In this document: piece by piece, positions 19,664-32,600 of the stretch
Numbering within the stretch: position 1 is the stretch's first letter
Layout: every line of letters begins with the position of its first letter
The notes under the pieces: model-generated
The model's input: the letters and a program-made list of their open reading frames with translations, nothing else
Told to the model about the DNA's origin: nothing
The model's database searches: none
Program-made: the position numbers and the translations under genes
Assembly (NCBI RefSeq): GCF_001949145.1
Contig: NW_019091448.1
Span: forward strand, 625,319 to 689,318
Length of the DNA stretch: 64,000 bases
Source: Acanthaster planci
Taxonomy: Eukaryota; Echinodermata; Asteroidea; Valvatida; Acanthasteridae
Reading direction: 5' to 3'

Positions 19664-19694
19664 CACGTCGCCTACATAGACCTATCATACACGT
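19664..19694 (-). promoter_or_regulatory. Two ACGTG cores just upstream of EGLN (candidate hypoxia response elements)
   Basis: Read on the minus strand (the gene's sense), ACGTG occurs at 19668-19664 and again at 19694-19690, about 120 and 150 bases upstream of the EGLN start codon. RCGTG is the core bound by HIF, and vertebrate EGLN1 and EGLN3 are HIF targets. The core is short and will occur by chance, and whether this lies in promoter or 5' UTR is unknown. Confidence 0.3.
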
Positions 19695-19718
19695 ACATGT
19701 ATGTATGTGATCCACACG

Positions 19719-22084
19719 ACGGAAGCGTATATAGGACATGACTGAAAAAAAATTGGGCCTGCTCTCTTGCCCGGGGGGATTAGTATTTCGCGCGGACGGA
19801 TTAGTATTTCGCCCGGAGCTGATTAGTATCCCAGGAGACTGGGTGTATATAATCGCTCACTTTTTGCAGGGGATGAATCATCCCCTACTTTTTCGTACAA
19901 AGAAAAAAAAAGATTTGTGAGTATTTTTTTTCATTCAAAATCAATTCAATTGCAAAGTTTTTCATGAAGTGTGCCTGGAGTTTGCTTTTCGGGGTGGGAG
20001 CCACATATTGGGGTTGGGGGAGGGGAAAAATGATTTTTTTCTACAAATCGCAATCCATTTTTCTTTGGTCTGTCCCCCGCCCCCCAAAAAGGCCGGGGCA
20101 GTTTCCGCCCACTCCACATTTTTCTCTCTATAGCCTCACAGTGCATTTCTCACGCTTTGGGTCGTACCGTGTTGAGTAACTCTAACTCTTTGCAGGCATT
20201 TCTCACCTATTTTGTGAGAATCGGACCTGCTGTTCTCGCGTAGTGTTCATTTTGCCGAAGCAGCCAAGACCTACACCTTTTTCACGCGCACACGTTGCTA
20301 GGACCGCTGGCAAGCGCGCGGCCCCAAACTTCAAATGGCCATAACAACATCTTCAATTGAACTGATAATATACTGATCTATTGATTATTTGTATTGATTA
20401 TGATTGTCTTTACATGCATGCAGAGTTTCATTAAAATCGTGTATGGGATGGCTGAGTTCTGCGGGGGGGGCGGAATCCGCCCCCTGGCTGTAAGCGGTCC
20501 CCCATCTAGTCACGGTGACTTCTGACTTAAGTTAAGTTAGGATTAAGAGTGAAGTAATGTTCGCATGAATTCCTTTTAAAAATAACAAGGAAAAAGAATG
20601 GCTTTAAACATCGTTACAAAATGGTTGGGGGGTTGAATCTGTTCCCATGTCCCTTCCCCGCTCGCGTGGACATTGAATACGCCACTGCATTTTATTCAAG
20701 AGGGAAAGGGAATTTCCAGGAGGGTACATAGCGCTAAACTACGAACCGATCATGAAAGTCACGGGAATGCAGTTGCTCCTGCCACTATAAACTATCTAGG
20801 AAAACGGCTAAAAAGGGGGAAAGAGACAAGAACAAAGGAGAAAACAGGAAAAATAGCTTTAATTTTTAAAGCTAGGTATAATGCTTTTTATTCCCTTTAA
20901 TCTATTTGTTGTCGTATCTTTCGCATTTTGTTATTATTTTTTTATACTATTCTCGGGTGAAAGCAAGTGCCTCCCCTCGCGACGCACATTTATTCTTGCG
21001 TTACGATGCCAAGTCAGTCTCGATTTGAAATTTTCTGTCTGTCACGAGTAAGTCCCCCTTGTTAGGAGAAAAAAAAGGCTGACTCCTAAACAGTATGTAC
21101 GTTGCTCTTTCCGGTGCGTCAAAGACTTGATATCCAAGTAATAGTAATAGATTTGTTCCGCCATGGCCGCCCAAAATAATGTTGATTTTACTGATGAGGA
21201 AATGGACGCATACACGTAGATGGAAAACCTAATAAACATTAAACAAAGTGGGTTGATTTAACCCGGGATAGCTCCAAACATGTTTATTTTCCTTGTGACT
21301 CCACAAACTAAACAAGTTCATTACAAAAGAACAAAAAACAAAAGAATCAATTTACATTTAATTGTCATTTAAGTTAACTATTACTACATTAAGATTACCA
21401 TAAGTTTAAAAAGATCCTGAAGGTCCAGAAATTTAATTCATAGAAATTTATTGATGCCGTCAACTCCAGCCCGTTTGAATACCAGCAGTATCAATTTAAA
21501 GTGTTTTATATCCGTATAAATTAGCTTTATTTTATGAAACTGCCTCCCTTCTGCAAATAAAAGTGTTTGTGATATAATGTGATAAACTAGCTTAAGTTAA
21601 ACTCTCTATTTCTCTGAAAAGAGAATAATATGCAAGGAAAAAGCTCTTTTCATATTCAAATTAAAAGGGGAATGGCAAGACGCTGAGCCCGCGCCCGATC
21701 AGAGTAGAGAATTGATGCGCATTTGTTCAGGTTTTATGGCTAAAATGTTTGATAGATTCATAAGGGTAATATTCAATCAGTTCTATTGGCATTCCTGTTA
21801 ACTGAATCTGCAGGGGAAAAGGTGATTAATTAGGAGAATATCTCTGCCTAATGCAGGAGTGAGGGCGCACTTCAAGAGTCACTTTGCATCTTCGACACAA
21901 TAGCGAAGAAAAATGTCGGGACGGTTTATCTGAGTCAACCTGCCCCCCCCCTCCAAAAAAAAGGAAATCTTCCCGCATTCCGACACACAAATCTACGCCA
22001 ATCCCCGGGTGGATCACTATTTCTAATTCGCCCGGGCGAAAAAGCAGGCCCAATTTTTTCAGTTATGTCCTATATACGCTTCCG
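19719..22084. mobile_element. Putative DNA transposon block with about 60-bp terminal inverted repeats
   Basis: ACGGAAGCGTATATAGGACA at the left end recurs inverted at the right end (TGTCCTATATACGCTTCCGT less one or two mismatches). The match extends inward through ACTGAAAAAA, TTGGGCCTGCT and GCCCGGG, about 60 bp in all. The left terminus then has three GATTAGTAT units. No transposase-like frame is evident, so the element would be non-autonomous. ACACG flanks both ends but with an offset, so a target duplication is not established. A Kozak-perfect ATG (GCCATGG, 21163) opens a short frame beginning MAAQNNVDFTDEEMDAYT. Confidence 0.5.
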
Positions 22085-22865
22085 TAAACACGTCAAGTTG
22101 AACATACAAAATATGAACACAGTGCCGGCCTGCAGTGCGAGGGCCGGGCCGGCCGTGCCGCGGGGTGCAAGTGAGAATTTCTGACCAGCTCATTAGCATT
22201 AAAAGTGCCCCCCAGTATCTTTTGAAAAGGGAGATTGTTCGGCCCCCAAAATGGTGACATTGTGTAAATCGTTGCCGGGATCAACTCCCTGGGTCTTTGA
22301 GCTTTCATGTGAGAGCAGAAGGGCTAAAAACTACGGTTGAAAAATGGTCCTAAGTGGCCGAAAAGTTGAGGGTTGCCACTTGCAATCAGGCTTCGGAAAA
22401 ATTACTTTTTGGGGGTTTATTTTGTTTTGTGGGAATAATTAAAAATGTACTTGGTTAACCCATAAAAAATTGAAAAGAAATTGAAAGATAAATGACCAGA
22501 CAAGAATTTCATTTGTGTTTCAGAAATCTCAGGGATGTTGGCGTGCATGCTATTGGGCCCTGAGCAGTGCTGATTTTACACTGTTTGAATTAGTGGACTG
22601 TTCATGTATCCCGCGGGCGTCAAGCTAGAGCCGCGCCATCCGTCGTTAGCCCGATTGAGGGCGCTTTTATAAAAGAATGCTGATGCGCGTGCAGTAACCG
22701 TACAGCATGCAGTCGAGTACGAAAGTAGACTCAACAAAATCGGTGAGTGAAACGGTGAAATCTTCTGTTAAGCGGTAGCCTATAATATTACAGATACAGC
22801 AGCACAGTGTTAGATTTCAAGATGCTGCGCACACTATAAATCAAGATTCAGAAATTTACGAGCAT

Positions 22866-23400
22866 GTACCGGAGTCGTTCTAAATCTAATCAGCGTCAAC
22901 GTACCGTCAACACATTGATAGTAACGTCAACACATCGTCAACATTTACAAAATGCATCGAAAACAGACGTGTCGAACTGTAATGTATATGCTTAAATCGA
23001 GTTTACATTTTATTACATTTCAAGGGAGTTTTTTCACGTGAAAAAATTGTCTCTGAGCAGCACCGCCGTTTGCAACCATCTTGCCTTCTCACGGCGTTTG
23101 GACCGTACCATGGATTACTGTATAAAGGTGACCCCCTGTAGCGTAATGTATGGTCCGTCTGACTGAGAGGCAACATGGCTACTATCTTTCAAGGCTTTGC
23201 GGAGGATGTTATTTTCGTGAAATAAAACGGCTTTCCCCCCCAAATGTCGCCCACTGTTAGCCAAATTGTATTTTAGGCATTATATTGCTATCGAATTGTG
23301 TTTCTGTTAACTTAGAACGTGATTTGGGTGTGTTGACGTTACTATCATGTGTTGACGCGTTTTGACGTTGTGTTGACATTAATTAGTACGACCGGGTACC
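22866..23400. mobile_element. 535-bp foldback element upstream of NDUFAF1
   Basis: The left end (GTACCGGAGTCGTTCTAA) pairs with the right end (TTAGTACGACCGGGTACC). Subterminal CGTCAACAC units and GATAGTAACGTCAACAC occur inverted in both arms. The pairing continues to a centre near 23133, where GGACCGTACCATGGATTAC faces its counterpart. The arms are imperfect. The element ends 333 bp before the NDUFAF1 start codon. Confidence 0.65.
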
Positions 23401-23732
23401 AGTCTAGTACTCACTGGGCACTGACTATGCACACCCTTAGCCGGCACCATTGACTACGCACTTGATGGTGTCACACGAACTCACCTGGGATGGAGGCCAT
23501 GCTGAGCTTTCAGAATCATCCTCCTCACATGTGACAGGAAATCTCTGCCCATGATGTAAACCCACTTACACTTACTGGACAAATCTCTCGTTTTTTTCTC
23601 AACAATGTTACAGCTGGAGAAAAATCAAATCGTCATTCGTTATCATCTCTCTGGAAAGAGCAAACAGGATTAGTGAGGATTGGAGTTTGTACACACTGGC
23701 ATTTGTATAGTGGACCTTGACTGATTAACAAA

Positions 23733-25961
23733 ATGAGCACTTTCAAAAGTAGATCACTGCTTCAGTGCACCCTAAGGCATGGCCTTTTATCAGGTAATCG
23801 TAAACGTCCGACGACAAGTCAGAGCATCACGGTTCCTTCACTTTTCTGTCGGCATCAGCAGAGTGACAGCAAAAGCAGCAGCCAAAATAAGACTCAGAAA
23901 GAGTCCTACTCAGTGTATCTGACCCGCAACTTCAAGATGTGGGGGCAGGAAGTCTTCGACCGAATCCGTGGCTCGAATCTGGACACTATGTTTGACACCA
24001 CCCGGACGCTCTGGCGGTTTGCTGGCCCAGACAGCTTTAGTGACTTCCAGGTGCTCACGGACAAGGGCATCGGGGGACAGAGCTGGGCCAAGATCGAGCC
24101 CAGTCGGAACAACAAACTGCTCTTCCACGGCAATCTGTGCACAACCGTACCTCGAGATGGTGAAACAGCAAGAAGTGGCTATTGTTCACTGAAGTCTAAA
24201 CAGCAGTTTGTGAGTTATCACTGTTACGCCCCAACTGTAGCATCAGTCCCAACTATAGTTGGGCCCGTCCCAACTAGAGTGCTACATTTGGGCCGGCCCA
24301 ATAACAGCAGAGAGGTCCTGTGTGCATGTGTCCAGCATGTGCCAAAGTCATATCATTTACAAATGTCATGTCACTGGTCATAGGGCTAGATGAACAGATG
24401 AAGTGCCACATTTTAGATGAATTGTGTCAAGTGTGAGACACATTGACTTGGATAATGTTTAGACATTTCCCACAGACATTGGTCAACAATAGTTGGGCCA
24501 GCTGAACTGCAGTACTACAGTTGGGACTGTCCCAACTATAGTTAGGACTTATGCTATAGTTGGGTCGTAACATCACCGTGATAGATATCAATTTGTATAC
24601 TGCACAGGCTTGTATGCAAAGGTTGGGAGTTGACCTGAGATAGGTTCTTTGAAAAAGAGTTTGTTTTGATAACTACTGGAAAATTCATCATTATAGTAAA
24701 AGTCTTTACCTGTGTTACTCTTAATTTTGATCTCCTTTCAACCAGGCCTCATTTAATCGCAAGAAGCACATGGACTTGACTCCCTTCAACTCGCTCAACT
24801 TACGTCTTCGTGGTGACGGCCGTGCATACATGGTGAACATTATGACAGAGGGCTACTTTACTGATTACCATGACGATATTTGGAATTACTTTCTGTTCAC
24901 ACGTGGAGGACCCTATTGGCAGGATGTCTCGGTTAGTATTTCAGAAACCTTTAAACATTGACCCAAGAAAGCAAATCTGGAGCTACCTCATAGAGCAGAC
25001 ATTGCTTTCACCAAAACCGCCTTGTCTTTGATGAGAACCGTCAAAGACGCAGGCTGTGATTTAGTTTTAAAAGATGAGCCGTGAGAAAGCAGGCTCTTGA
25101 AGCTGCTGAGCAAATGCATGGTTGTGTGCCTTGTTCAACGCCATACTAGGACAATTTCTCTTGATGGGAAACTTTGGAAAAGATTATGTAGACTTAAGTG
25201 TGCCCCCGTGGTTTGAGTCCTCACAAGAATGATCATTCAGCAGGCTTGTAGTCCGGACAGAGACCTTGTGGGAAAATTTATGGTGAGGTCCCTAATTTTA
25301 CATGTTTGGCTCCACCATGGAACAGGTACACACAAATCTATACATCTGTACCCCTTCCCCCTTTGTAGAGACCTCCTTATCCGTTAAGTTGTGGGGACCT
25401 GTTTCATGTTCTTCAAATTTGTTTGCTCTCAACCCACCAACAAGTAGTAGGTACGTGCATGTAGTAGAAGTTGGAAGGAGATGTTTAACTTTGTGACTTG
25501 TTTTGTGCCTGTTTCTGATGACTTCAGAATCCAAATCAAACAGAACTAAATAGGGAAGTCCGTTTTTTGTTGAGCAAACAATATGACAAAGGTTTTAAGT
25601 TTGAAATCATTGACTGTAAACGGGGTTTTACTTTTCTTCAGATGGGATCCATTTTTCATGGAAGATAGTAAAAGCTGATGAAAGGACCAAGATCCCAACC
25701 AACTCTAATTGTGCACACCCACGGTTGATACATGTAACTTCCCTTTGATTTTACCCACAGATCCCTTTCTCCAAGTTTTTCTTGTCCAGCCGGGGGCGCA
25801 TCCAGGACAAGCAGGCAGTTGTAGACCTGGAGCTGGTCAACGCCATCGGGCTGACGATGGCCGACGCCATCGACGGGGAGTTTGCGCTGGAAATAGACTC
25901 CATCTCGGCTTCGTATGATGCCACACACACAGAGGAGTTTGCCTACGAGCTGTACCACTAG
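23733..25961 (+). CDS. NDUFAF1: Complex I intermediate-associated protein 30 (NDUFAF1)
   Basis: Exons 23733-24209, 24746-24931 and 25761-25961, all junctions in phase 0, give 287 residues ending YELYH. The family protein is a chaperone in the mitochondrial MCIA complex (with ECSIT and ACAD9) that builds the membrane arm of complex I. The N-terminus is Arg/Ser-rich without acidic residues for about 40 positions, as expected of a mitochondrial presequence. The CIA30 domain follows, with LWRFAGPDSFSDF near residue 95, LLFHGNLCT, SGYCSL, LRLRGDGRAYMVNI, FLFTRGGPYWQDV, IPFSKFFLSSRGRIQD and the closing HTEEFAYE. These are in the order of the human protein, which is about 40 residues longer. The first intron holds a 351-bp foldback element starting 12 bp after the donor. 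A polyadenylation signal (AATAAA, 26470-26475) lies about 510 bp past the stop. It runs divergently from EGLN and converges with GNPNAT1. Confidence 0.95.
24222..24572. mobile_element. 351-bp inverted-repeat element in NDUFAF1 intron 1
   Basis: Terminal inverted repeats of about 65 bp start TGTTACG and include repeated CCCAACTATAGTTGGG palindromes. Direct TCAC flanks (24218-24221 and 24573-24576) may be a 4-bp target duplication. It begins only 12 bp after the exon 1 donor. Confidence 0.65.
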
Positions 25962-26469
25962 CAGTCAACACCAGCCAATTAGGTTGCCTTCAGCAACATT
26001 TTATCAGACGGTGTACCTTCCTCCCTTCACTGAAAATGCTACGATTGCTTTGTTTGTACGTGTACTGGTACGTACATGCCATCCTACAGTGTATGAATCT
26101 TGATTTGAAAACTCTCTCCCTGATGTGCTTGAGGAAATTCGGGAGGTAACTTTGGAGACATTTCTGGTTACGTGCTCCCACTCGTATCAGTCGGTGTTCA
26201 CGTGTGGTCCTTTTTTTTTCATCAGTGGACTTCACGTGTCCTCACTTCGAGAATAGAGGCTGAATGGTCCCTGGGAACGGTCAGGAATAGATACGAGTCC
26301 TTTGCGCTGAATCTGTGCATATGGTTTAAATGACAGCGGAATCTAAATTTCACCGGTATAACAGCTTTTGATATGAGGAAGTTGCAAAAAGTAAATACAT
26401 GTAAGTTCTGGAGGGCACCTAGTCTTACCTGATATGAAAACCTCAACATGTAAATAGTTCTTGCAGATT

Positions 26470-26475
26470 AAATAA
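26470..26475 (+). terminator. Polyadenylation signal, NDUFAF1
   Basis: AATAAA lies 509 bp downstream of the NDUFAF1 stop codon, on its coding strand. It is the first canonical hexamer I noticed after the stop, and the implied 3' UTR length is ordinary. Confidence 0.5.
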
Positions 26476-29415
26476 ATCATTATTTGTCACTTTTCAGTAA
26501 GCATGTCATGGTCTGGGTCTTGCATTAACAAAAAATAAGGACACTGTATTTGGGAGAAATTTGACATGTTTGGATGGATTAATTCTCATTTCCAAAGATT
26601 TACCCACTGCAGACGGACTACCCTTCTTACTACCCTTCTTAGACATGTTAGGTGTCTGTTTAGAAACTAACATCTCACAAGAACCTTTAATTACAATCTA
26701 ACAGTATTGCAGAAAGGTCACGTAAAATGGTTTATTTTCCACGAAATGGGTGCTTCTTTTTCTCAACCAAGAGCCAATTATCATCGGCATCAACAGCACA
26801 AATACATGCACTTGTGCAATCAAACTTCTTTTTCAAGGCTGTACTAACCCACGCATGACCAAAGGATGACAATTTACAGAGCACATGGTGTATGTATCTG
26901 CATGCAGGTTTTATTGTGTTGGATTTATCTACGAGAGAGGTATCTGTGAATGGGCTCTGACATGTTTGCCTGAAATTTCAAGTATTACAAGAAAATTGTG
27001 CACACCTGTATGATGCCCAAACTGAAAAATGCCTAGAACTTAAACATGAAGGCACATTCGGATCATCTACATTTATATCATCTACATGATAACTGAAACC
27101 AAAGAATATATGTACGAGCAGTATTAAGGACATTTCCATATGTACATTTTTTGGGTGCCTTGTGAATACGATGCGTTCATACGTTTCACTTTCAAGGACA
27201 CAAAAATCGACTCCATTAACATACATGTAACACACGTGCGTTGCAGTCAGCCATCCAATGGCCCTAGGAGCGATTTTGACAGATCACAACGCTTGGCACA
27301 AGCTGATGTACATATGGAAAGGTGTAGGAACAAAAACTGTACTCAGAAACTTTAAAAATCTCAAAAATTAATTACTTAATTCTTAAGTACCAACTGCCAG
27401 TGTTTTAATTGGCATATGGTGAATGTCAGTCCACATGTATATACATGTATACATATACTCATGTAGCAAAAATATTCTACAGTACCACTTCCCTGTAAGC
27501 AAAAATGGAGTCCTGAGTGGAAGATTTCACAATACCATACAAGTGCTCATTTGTAAAAATACCATTTTGTTCAGAATAACCATGTGACAAAATCAGGATA
27601 CTCATCACTGCAAACGTTTACTATATTTACAGACACTTGCCAGTAACCCTACATGCAATTCTATTAGACTTCTTTATGAGAAATAAATAGAAATAAAAAC
27701 AGTTATGCTGTAACAAAATAATAAACTTGATTCCCATAAAAACTTGAAATATACAGAGTACATGCAATTTGTTAAATAATGCTCAAACTGATTTGGATTT
27801 GGAATGATTATAAATATGTTTTCTGTACATCTGTTTACAGGATAAAATACATTTTTAAATACTCCCCAAACAAAACCCTGAACGAGTTATGAGCATGCTT
27901 GTCTTTACTAGACATAAAAAAATCAAGTATGAAAGTGAAAAAAAAATTCATTTAAACAAATTTAATAGAAGAACATCCTTGGGATCACAACCCGCTCTTT
28001 GAAAGTTAACCCTAGGGCATTGTAAAGACATCAGTACATCATCCAGTGAGTTTAACCCTCCCTCTGCTGTAACCGTCAAAAACAGTGAAAAATTCCTTCC
28101 ACTTGATTTGCCCCAGTACACAGACACATATGGGAAATTTGACTGATTTTGACTGATACGACAACTGTGTCAAGAATGTATCTCTGCAGAGGAGGGTTAA
28201 CGTTGGTCTTGCAGTCTGGTGTCTTTCTAGCGTATTCATGTACAACTTTATCTAAAATTAGGGTAAAAAAGAAATTGTGCGAGATTAACTGACAAGGATC
28301 GAGGTACATGCACATGTTTAACAATGGTTTGTAATCACTTAACATACATTCCAGTCTTGGGAGAGAGCTCCATACACGAACATCACTGATTTTTCCCTGC
28401 AGTGGTTCCTCGGGCATCACACATCAACGAAAAGTCGAGTTTAGCAGGGAATACATGTACATGAAAGCATTCACTTCGAAAACCCGTCTCATAAGGTTTG
28501 TCACAGGCGTCAAAGTGACGTACATGTATTGGACATTTTCCTAGTCTATGGGCCCTGCGGTTCAATTGTTTTGTTTGTTCAAAAAATTGGACACCTGGAA
28601 TCACTTTCCAAAGGCTGGTTTATGTTGCGCCAACAAACGTTGCTTTGGTTCTAGACTAAGTACTTTGCTACTTATACTGCGGGAGTCATTTTTAAGACAT
28701 TAATAACTACAGTTTTTTTCTACATCCTTTAACAATTCAAGGCACCGTTACAATTTGGAATTGGTACTGTCATTCTCAATATGAGAATGTCACAAATATG
28801 CTACTTAATGAATCACATACCACTCTGGAGAATATTGCACAGAGAACCTTCAGTATTCTATAAAAATAAACGATTAAGGCTCTGCATCAATACAATGTGT
28901 GCTCACATGAACTACATTGCATGACAGGTTTTTTCTTTTCAAAATATGTCAATTTAAACGTGTGAATAAAAATCACAGGTAGCAGACATTTTTAATACCA
29001 ACACTTCTCAACTTTACCATAAGTACATCTGAGTGAAAGTTCCATCCTGCAACGCTACAATTGAAACAAATCTAGTATCGATTTTTACTAAACTGACTTT
29101 ACTGGTGCAGAGGTCAAGAAGTTTTAACCTGCCGACTTGTGTTCCAGGGGCAAAAGGAAGTTGAAAGCATCTTCTGTTGGTTCACAATCCAGGACATAAG
29201 AAAGACTGGAATGTGTTGTGAATAGTTCCACAGGTATCACACGGTAAAATGACAGATGAAGCACTCACATTCTCTGAAAACAAAGTCAAGTTTCCAGGAT
29301 CCGCTCCGAGCGGAACAAAAGGGGGCGTGTTTTTTGGTACTTGCCACATAGGCACGCCATGAGGCGCGCAAATACATGCACGTTTGACGCGGAGGTGCTG
29401 AGTACGCGGAACTAA

Positions 29416-29421
29416 TTTATT
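29416..29421 (-). terminator. Candidate polyadenylation signal, GNPNAT1
   Basis: TTTATT on the plus strand reads AATAAA on the minus strand, about 230 bp past the GNPNAT1 stop. Position and orientation fit, but other TTTATT hexamers occur farther down, so use is not certain. Confidence 0.35.
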
Positions 29422-29651
29422 CTGGCACGCATAATTTTTGCATACACGCAGAACGCGTGCAAGAACCTGCTTGTAACCACCTGCCTTTCTTTTGCCGATG
29501 GGACGTGCAAGTCAGCTTGGGGCGGATACTTTCCACTGGAATTAAAGCATGTTTGCAGAGAGTTTCAAGCGCTGGTGTATTTTCTAAAGCCGATGTAACA
29601 TTTGACAGCAGGATTTCTGATCGGTCTGATGTTCCAACCCTTGCCCTGTGC

Positions 29652-32600
29652 TCAATGCCTGTTTTGCATGTAAACCTCCTTGTCCTTCACGTAGCCAAAC
29701 TTCTCGTAGAATGGAATGTTACTCTCCCCGCACTCTAGCGTCGTCTTGTAGCACCCCAGGTCCTGGCTGAGAAGGGTCAGTGCAGACATGAGCCTGGGAA
29801 TTTGAAATAGTTCAGAGAAAGTTGGATTAATTGAGGAGTAAATGGCAGTAAGGCCTATGAAAGTTAGTGTAGTGGGCACCAAAGACAATGGATAAATACC
29901 CTAATTGCAAAGCTATAGATGTATTTAAGATATATTTACCAGGCATATTCCTGTATGAAGGAGAACAGTTCTGTACCCAATACCATTGGTTGTTCCTGGA
30001 TAACATGATTCGACCTATCACATCTGCCGTGCAGTTGTAGGTCATGTTAAGCACTTAGAAATTCAATTACAGTGTGGTAACTTCAGAGATCAGACATACA
30101 CCCTCACACTAGACAATCATTTTGTTGCAGAGAAGTTCTGGTCTGTCATGTAGATTGTATACTATTATTACAAGTGATGGCTGTCCACATCCAACACTCA
30201 CTTCATGTTGAGATCATGAGTAACTCACATCTTATCCTTTAGAGAATCTCCTCTTCACTGTGACTGCACTATAGCATTCTCTAAATGAGGCAATAAACTC
30301 CCCATGTAGGCAATGCCTTAATCAGCATATAGCTGACTGAATAAACTACAGGTCTGGCAAACTTATTAACAAAATGGAGGACTTCCAGCAAACTATGCCA
30401 GATGTCATAGGGCTAAGTCCCTAACAAGGTCCTTATTTAGTCTCTTAATGTGTAATCCGATATTTCTTTAACTGCATATTTATCACAGAGACCAGTAAGG
30501 TCTAACTTTGGTCACATATGGGATATGGCTGGCATGACGTGGAATTTCCTTTAAATGCACACATAAGGGACAGTGGTACAACTTTATAAGTCGCCACTTA
30601 CAATGGTAATGCAGAATGCAGCATGGCACATCCACTTTGTACTTACAGTTTGCCCAGCTGTTTGCCTCTGTAGTCTTTGTGGACTACGACTTCTTCTATT
30701 CTCCCTCTCTGTGGAGAAACGCACGTGGGGCAATAGGCATACGTGAGATCATTCACTTTGGGTATAATATCGGTTCTTGCAATCACTGAATATAGTGACT
30801 GCTTGCATTGATATTTCAAGACTTTTTGTACACCATGGAGGATCAAATGAATGAGGCATTCCTCTCACATACATACATTGTTTCTTATTCCAATAAACTC
30901 TTTTGTGATATTGTACAAAGTCATGCTAGGTGAACTTAAACTCAATGCCAAAATATCAATAAAATATAAATCATTCAAAAAGAATTAATACACCTTTCTG
31001 GAGTTAATCAGAAGGAAGTCAAGCCATTCTTTTAAGTAGACAACCACTTTAACCATAACTCTCAAATATCCTTTGAAATTAAAGTACAGGTGTATTCAAA
31101 GGTTTGAAGGATTTTACAGGATTGAGGATTGTCATGATTGTAGAGACAAGCCATGGAAACTGAAGGGTTCTAATACAGAGAGTGTTACACTATTGCTTCC
31201 TGCAACATGGGGGTTTTCAGAAGGATTTGGGATGCTTCTTTGCAAAAACCAATATTTGGGAGTTGGGGGACGCTTTTTAATGTTGCTAGCCTACCGCCCG
31301 TGCATGGCATCGTCTACTTAATGTACATGTACGTACCAAGGCACATTCATGGATGAATTTCTGCTCCAGGATAAGAGTCGCCGACGCCACAATGCAGTTT
31401 CTGCTCGTGTCTTCCACCACTGTGACATAGTACATACCACCTTCTTTCATCTTATTAAATCTGGCTACAGAGTGCAAAACAAAATGGAGAAGTGATGCCT
31501 GAGTTTGCACGTATTTACAGCCTACATGTGAATCATTCATGAAGTAAGTCCCCAAGTCATAGATGATGACTTGAGCTCAACTCAAGACACTTTACAATGT
31601 GGCTTTCAATGTTACTTGAGCAAACAGGATTTGTTGACGTTATAAGTTTTATATAAACCTAGATAAAATATACACAAGGTGATTTTTCCGCAATAAAGAT
31701 ATGCATGTGCCAAACAGTCAGTCTGCAGTGGCAGGGTTAATGAGGTTACTGCATGCGATTTAATGGCAGCGCTCTACACACAGTTTCGCTGCGAGACTTG
31801 CAAGAGGATTTTTGAGAGTTTGCTGGGTTTTTTTCCCAACTACATGTTTTAAAATGCCGTACAGCTGATAGCCAAGATGGCATGGTAAGTTTATCACTTG
31901 TTTTTTCCCAAGTATAGTGATATAAGAATCGGTGAAATTTTTTCCATATTTCTATGATATATCGTCCGCACAAGACAGGTTGTCACATCTGGGTAAAATT
32001 GGAAAGGTATTTTTAAAAGTGTGTCTTGACCCAGGCAAATAAAATCCTTGAAATTTGTCCATGTATTTTGAAAGAAGAAGATATATTTTTCAGTTAGGTT
32101 TTAACTAGGTGAGTATCCGTTTTATTTTTCAGAAACATTTTTCGTTGTGGAATTTCACACCATTTTGGGGGTTTTCGCCATATTTTGTGCGTGCGGCCAT
32201 GGCAAATGCACGTGCACAAACATGATAAAGGTGCTATAACTAGTGTTTTTCATGTTTTTGATGTCTTAGGAGGGGATTTTTATGCCTTTGCCTTTTGTGC
32301 CTTTGGTCAGTTGTGGAAACGTGTTGGTTGCTTTTCCCATTCATGCCATTCATTTTGGTCTCTGATATCTCGGATCATTTTCCAATATTCACATCTTTCC
32401 CAAAGGCCGTCAATCGCACCATTCAAAGGGCAGCGTGTACTCTGAAATATACTTGAGAAAATATAGTTTATCTCAATAGTGATCTCACTTCTATTAATTG
32501 GGCAGACGTCATACCTACTTCCGATGTAAACACTGCTTTTAACAATTTTATGGATGTGTTAAATTCATCTATTGACAAGCATGTTCCCGTCTCTAGAAAT

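Larger units (their letters stand above)
19544..23732. other. Divergent intergenic region between EGLN and NDUFAF1
   Basis: It holds the EGLN upstream sequence with a partial MYND duplication (19550-19590), a 2.36 kb block with inverted termini (19719-22084) and a 535-bp foldback (22866-23400). Both genes must be driven from here. I see no conserved coding exon. Two NNCAACATGGC/CCATCTTGCC motifs at about 23080 and 23172 resemble YY1 sites but are part of the foldback arms. Confidence 0.5.
25962..29651. other. Convergent intergenic region between NDUFAF1 and GNPNAT1
   Basis: The first 0.5 kb is probably NDUFAF1 3' UTR; the part near 29400-29651 is GNPNAT1 3' UTR. The middle is A+T-rich without a recognisable exon or repeat family, apart from scattered ACATGTA palindromes. 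Confidence 0.4.

Noticed and set aside
21163-21217. Captured coding exon MAAQNNVDFTDEEMDAYT inside the inverted-terminus block
   Set aside because: The start context is good, but it stops after 18 codons, a splice donor is only weakly suggested, and no downstream partner exon was found.
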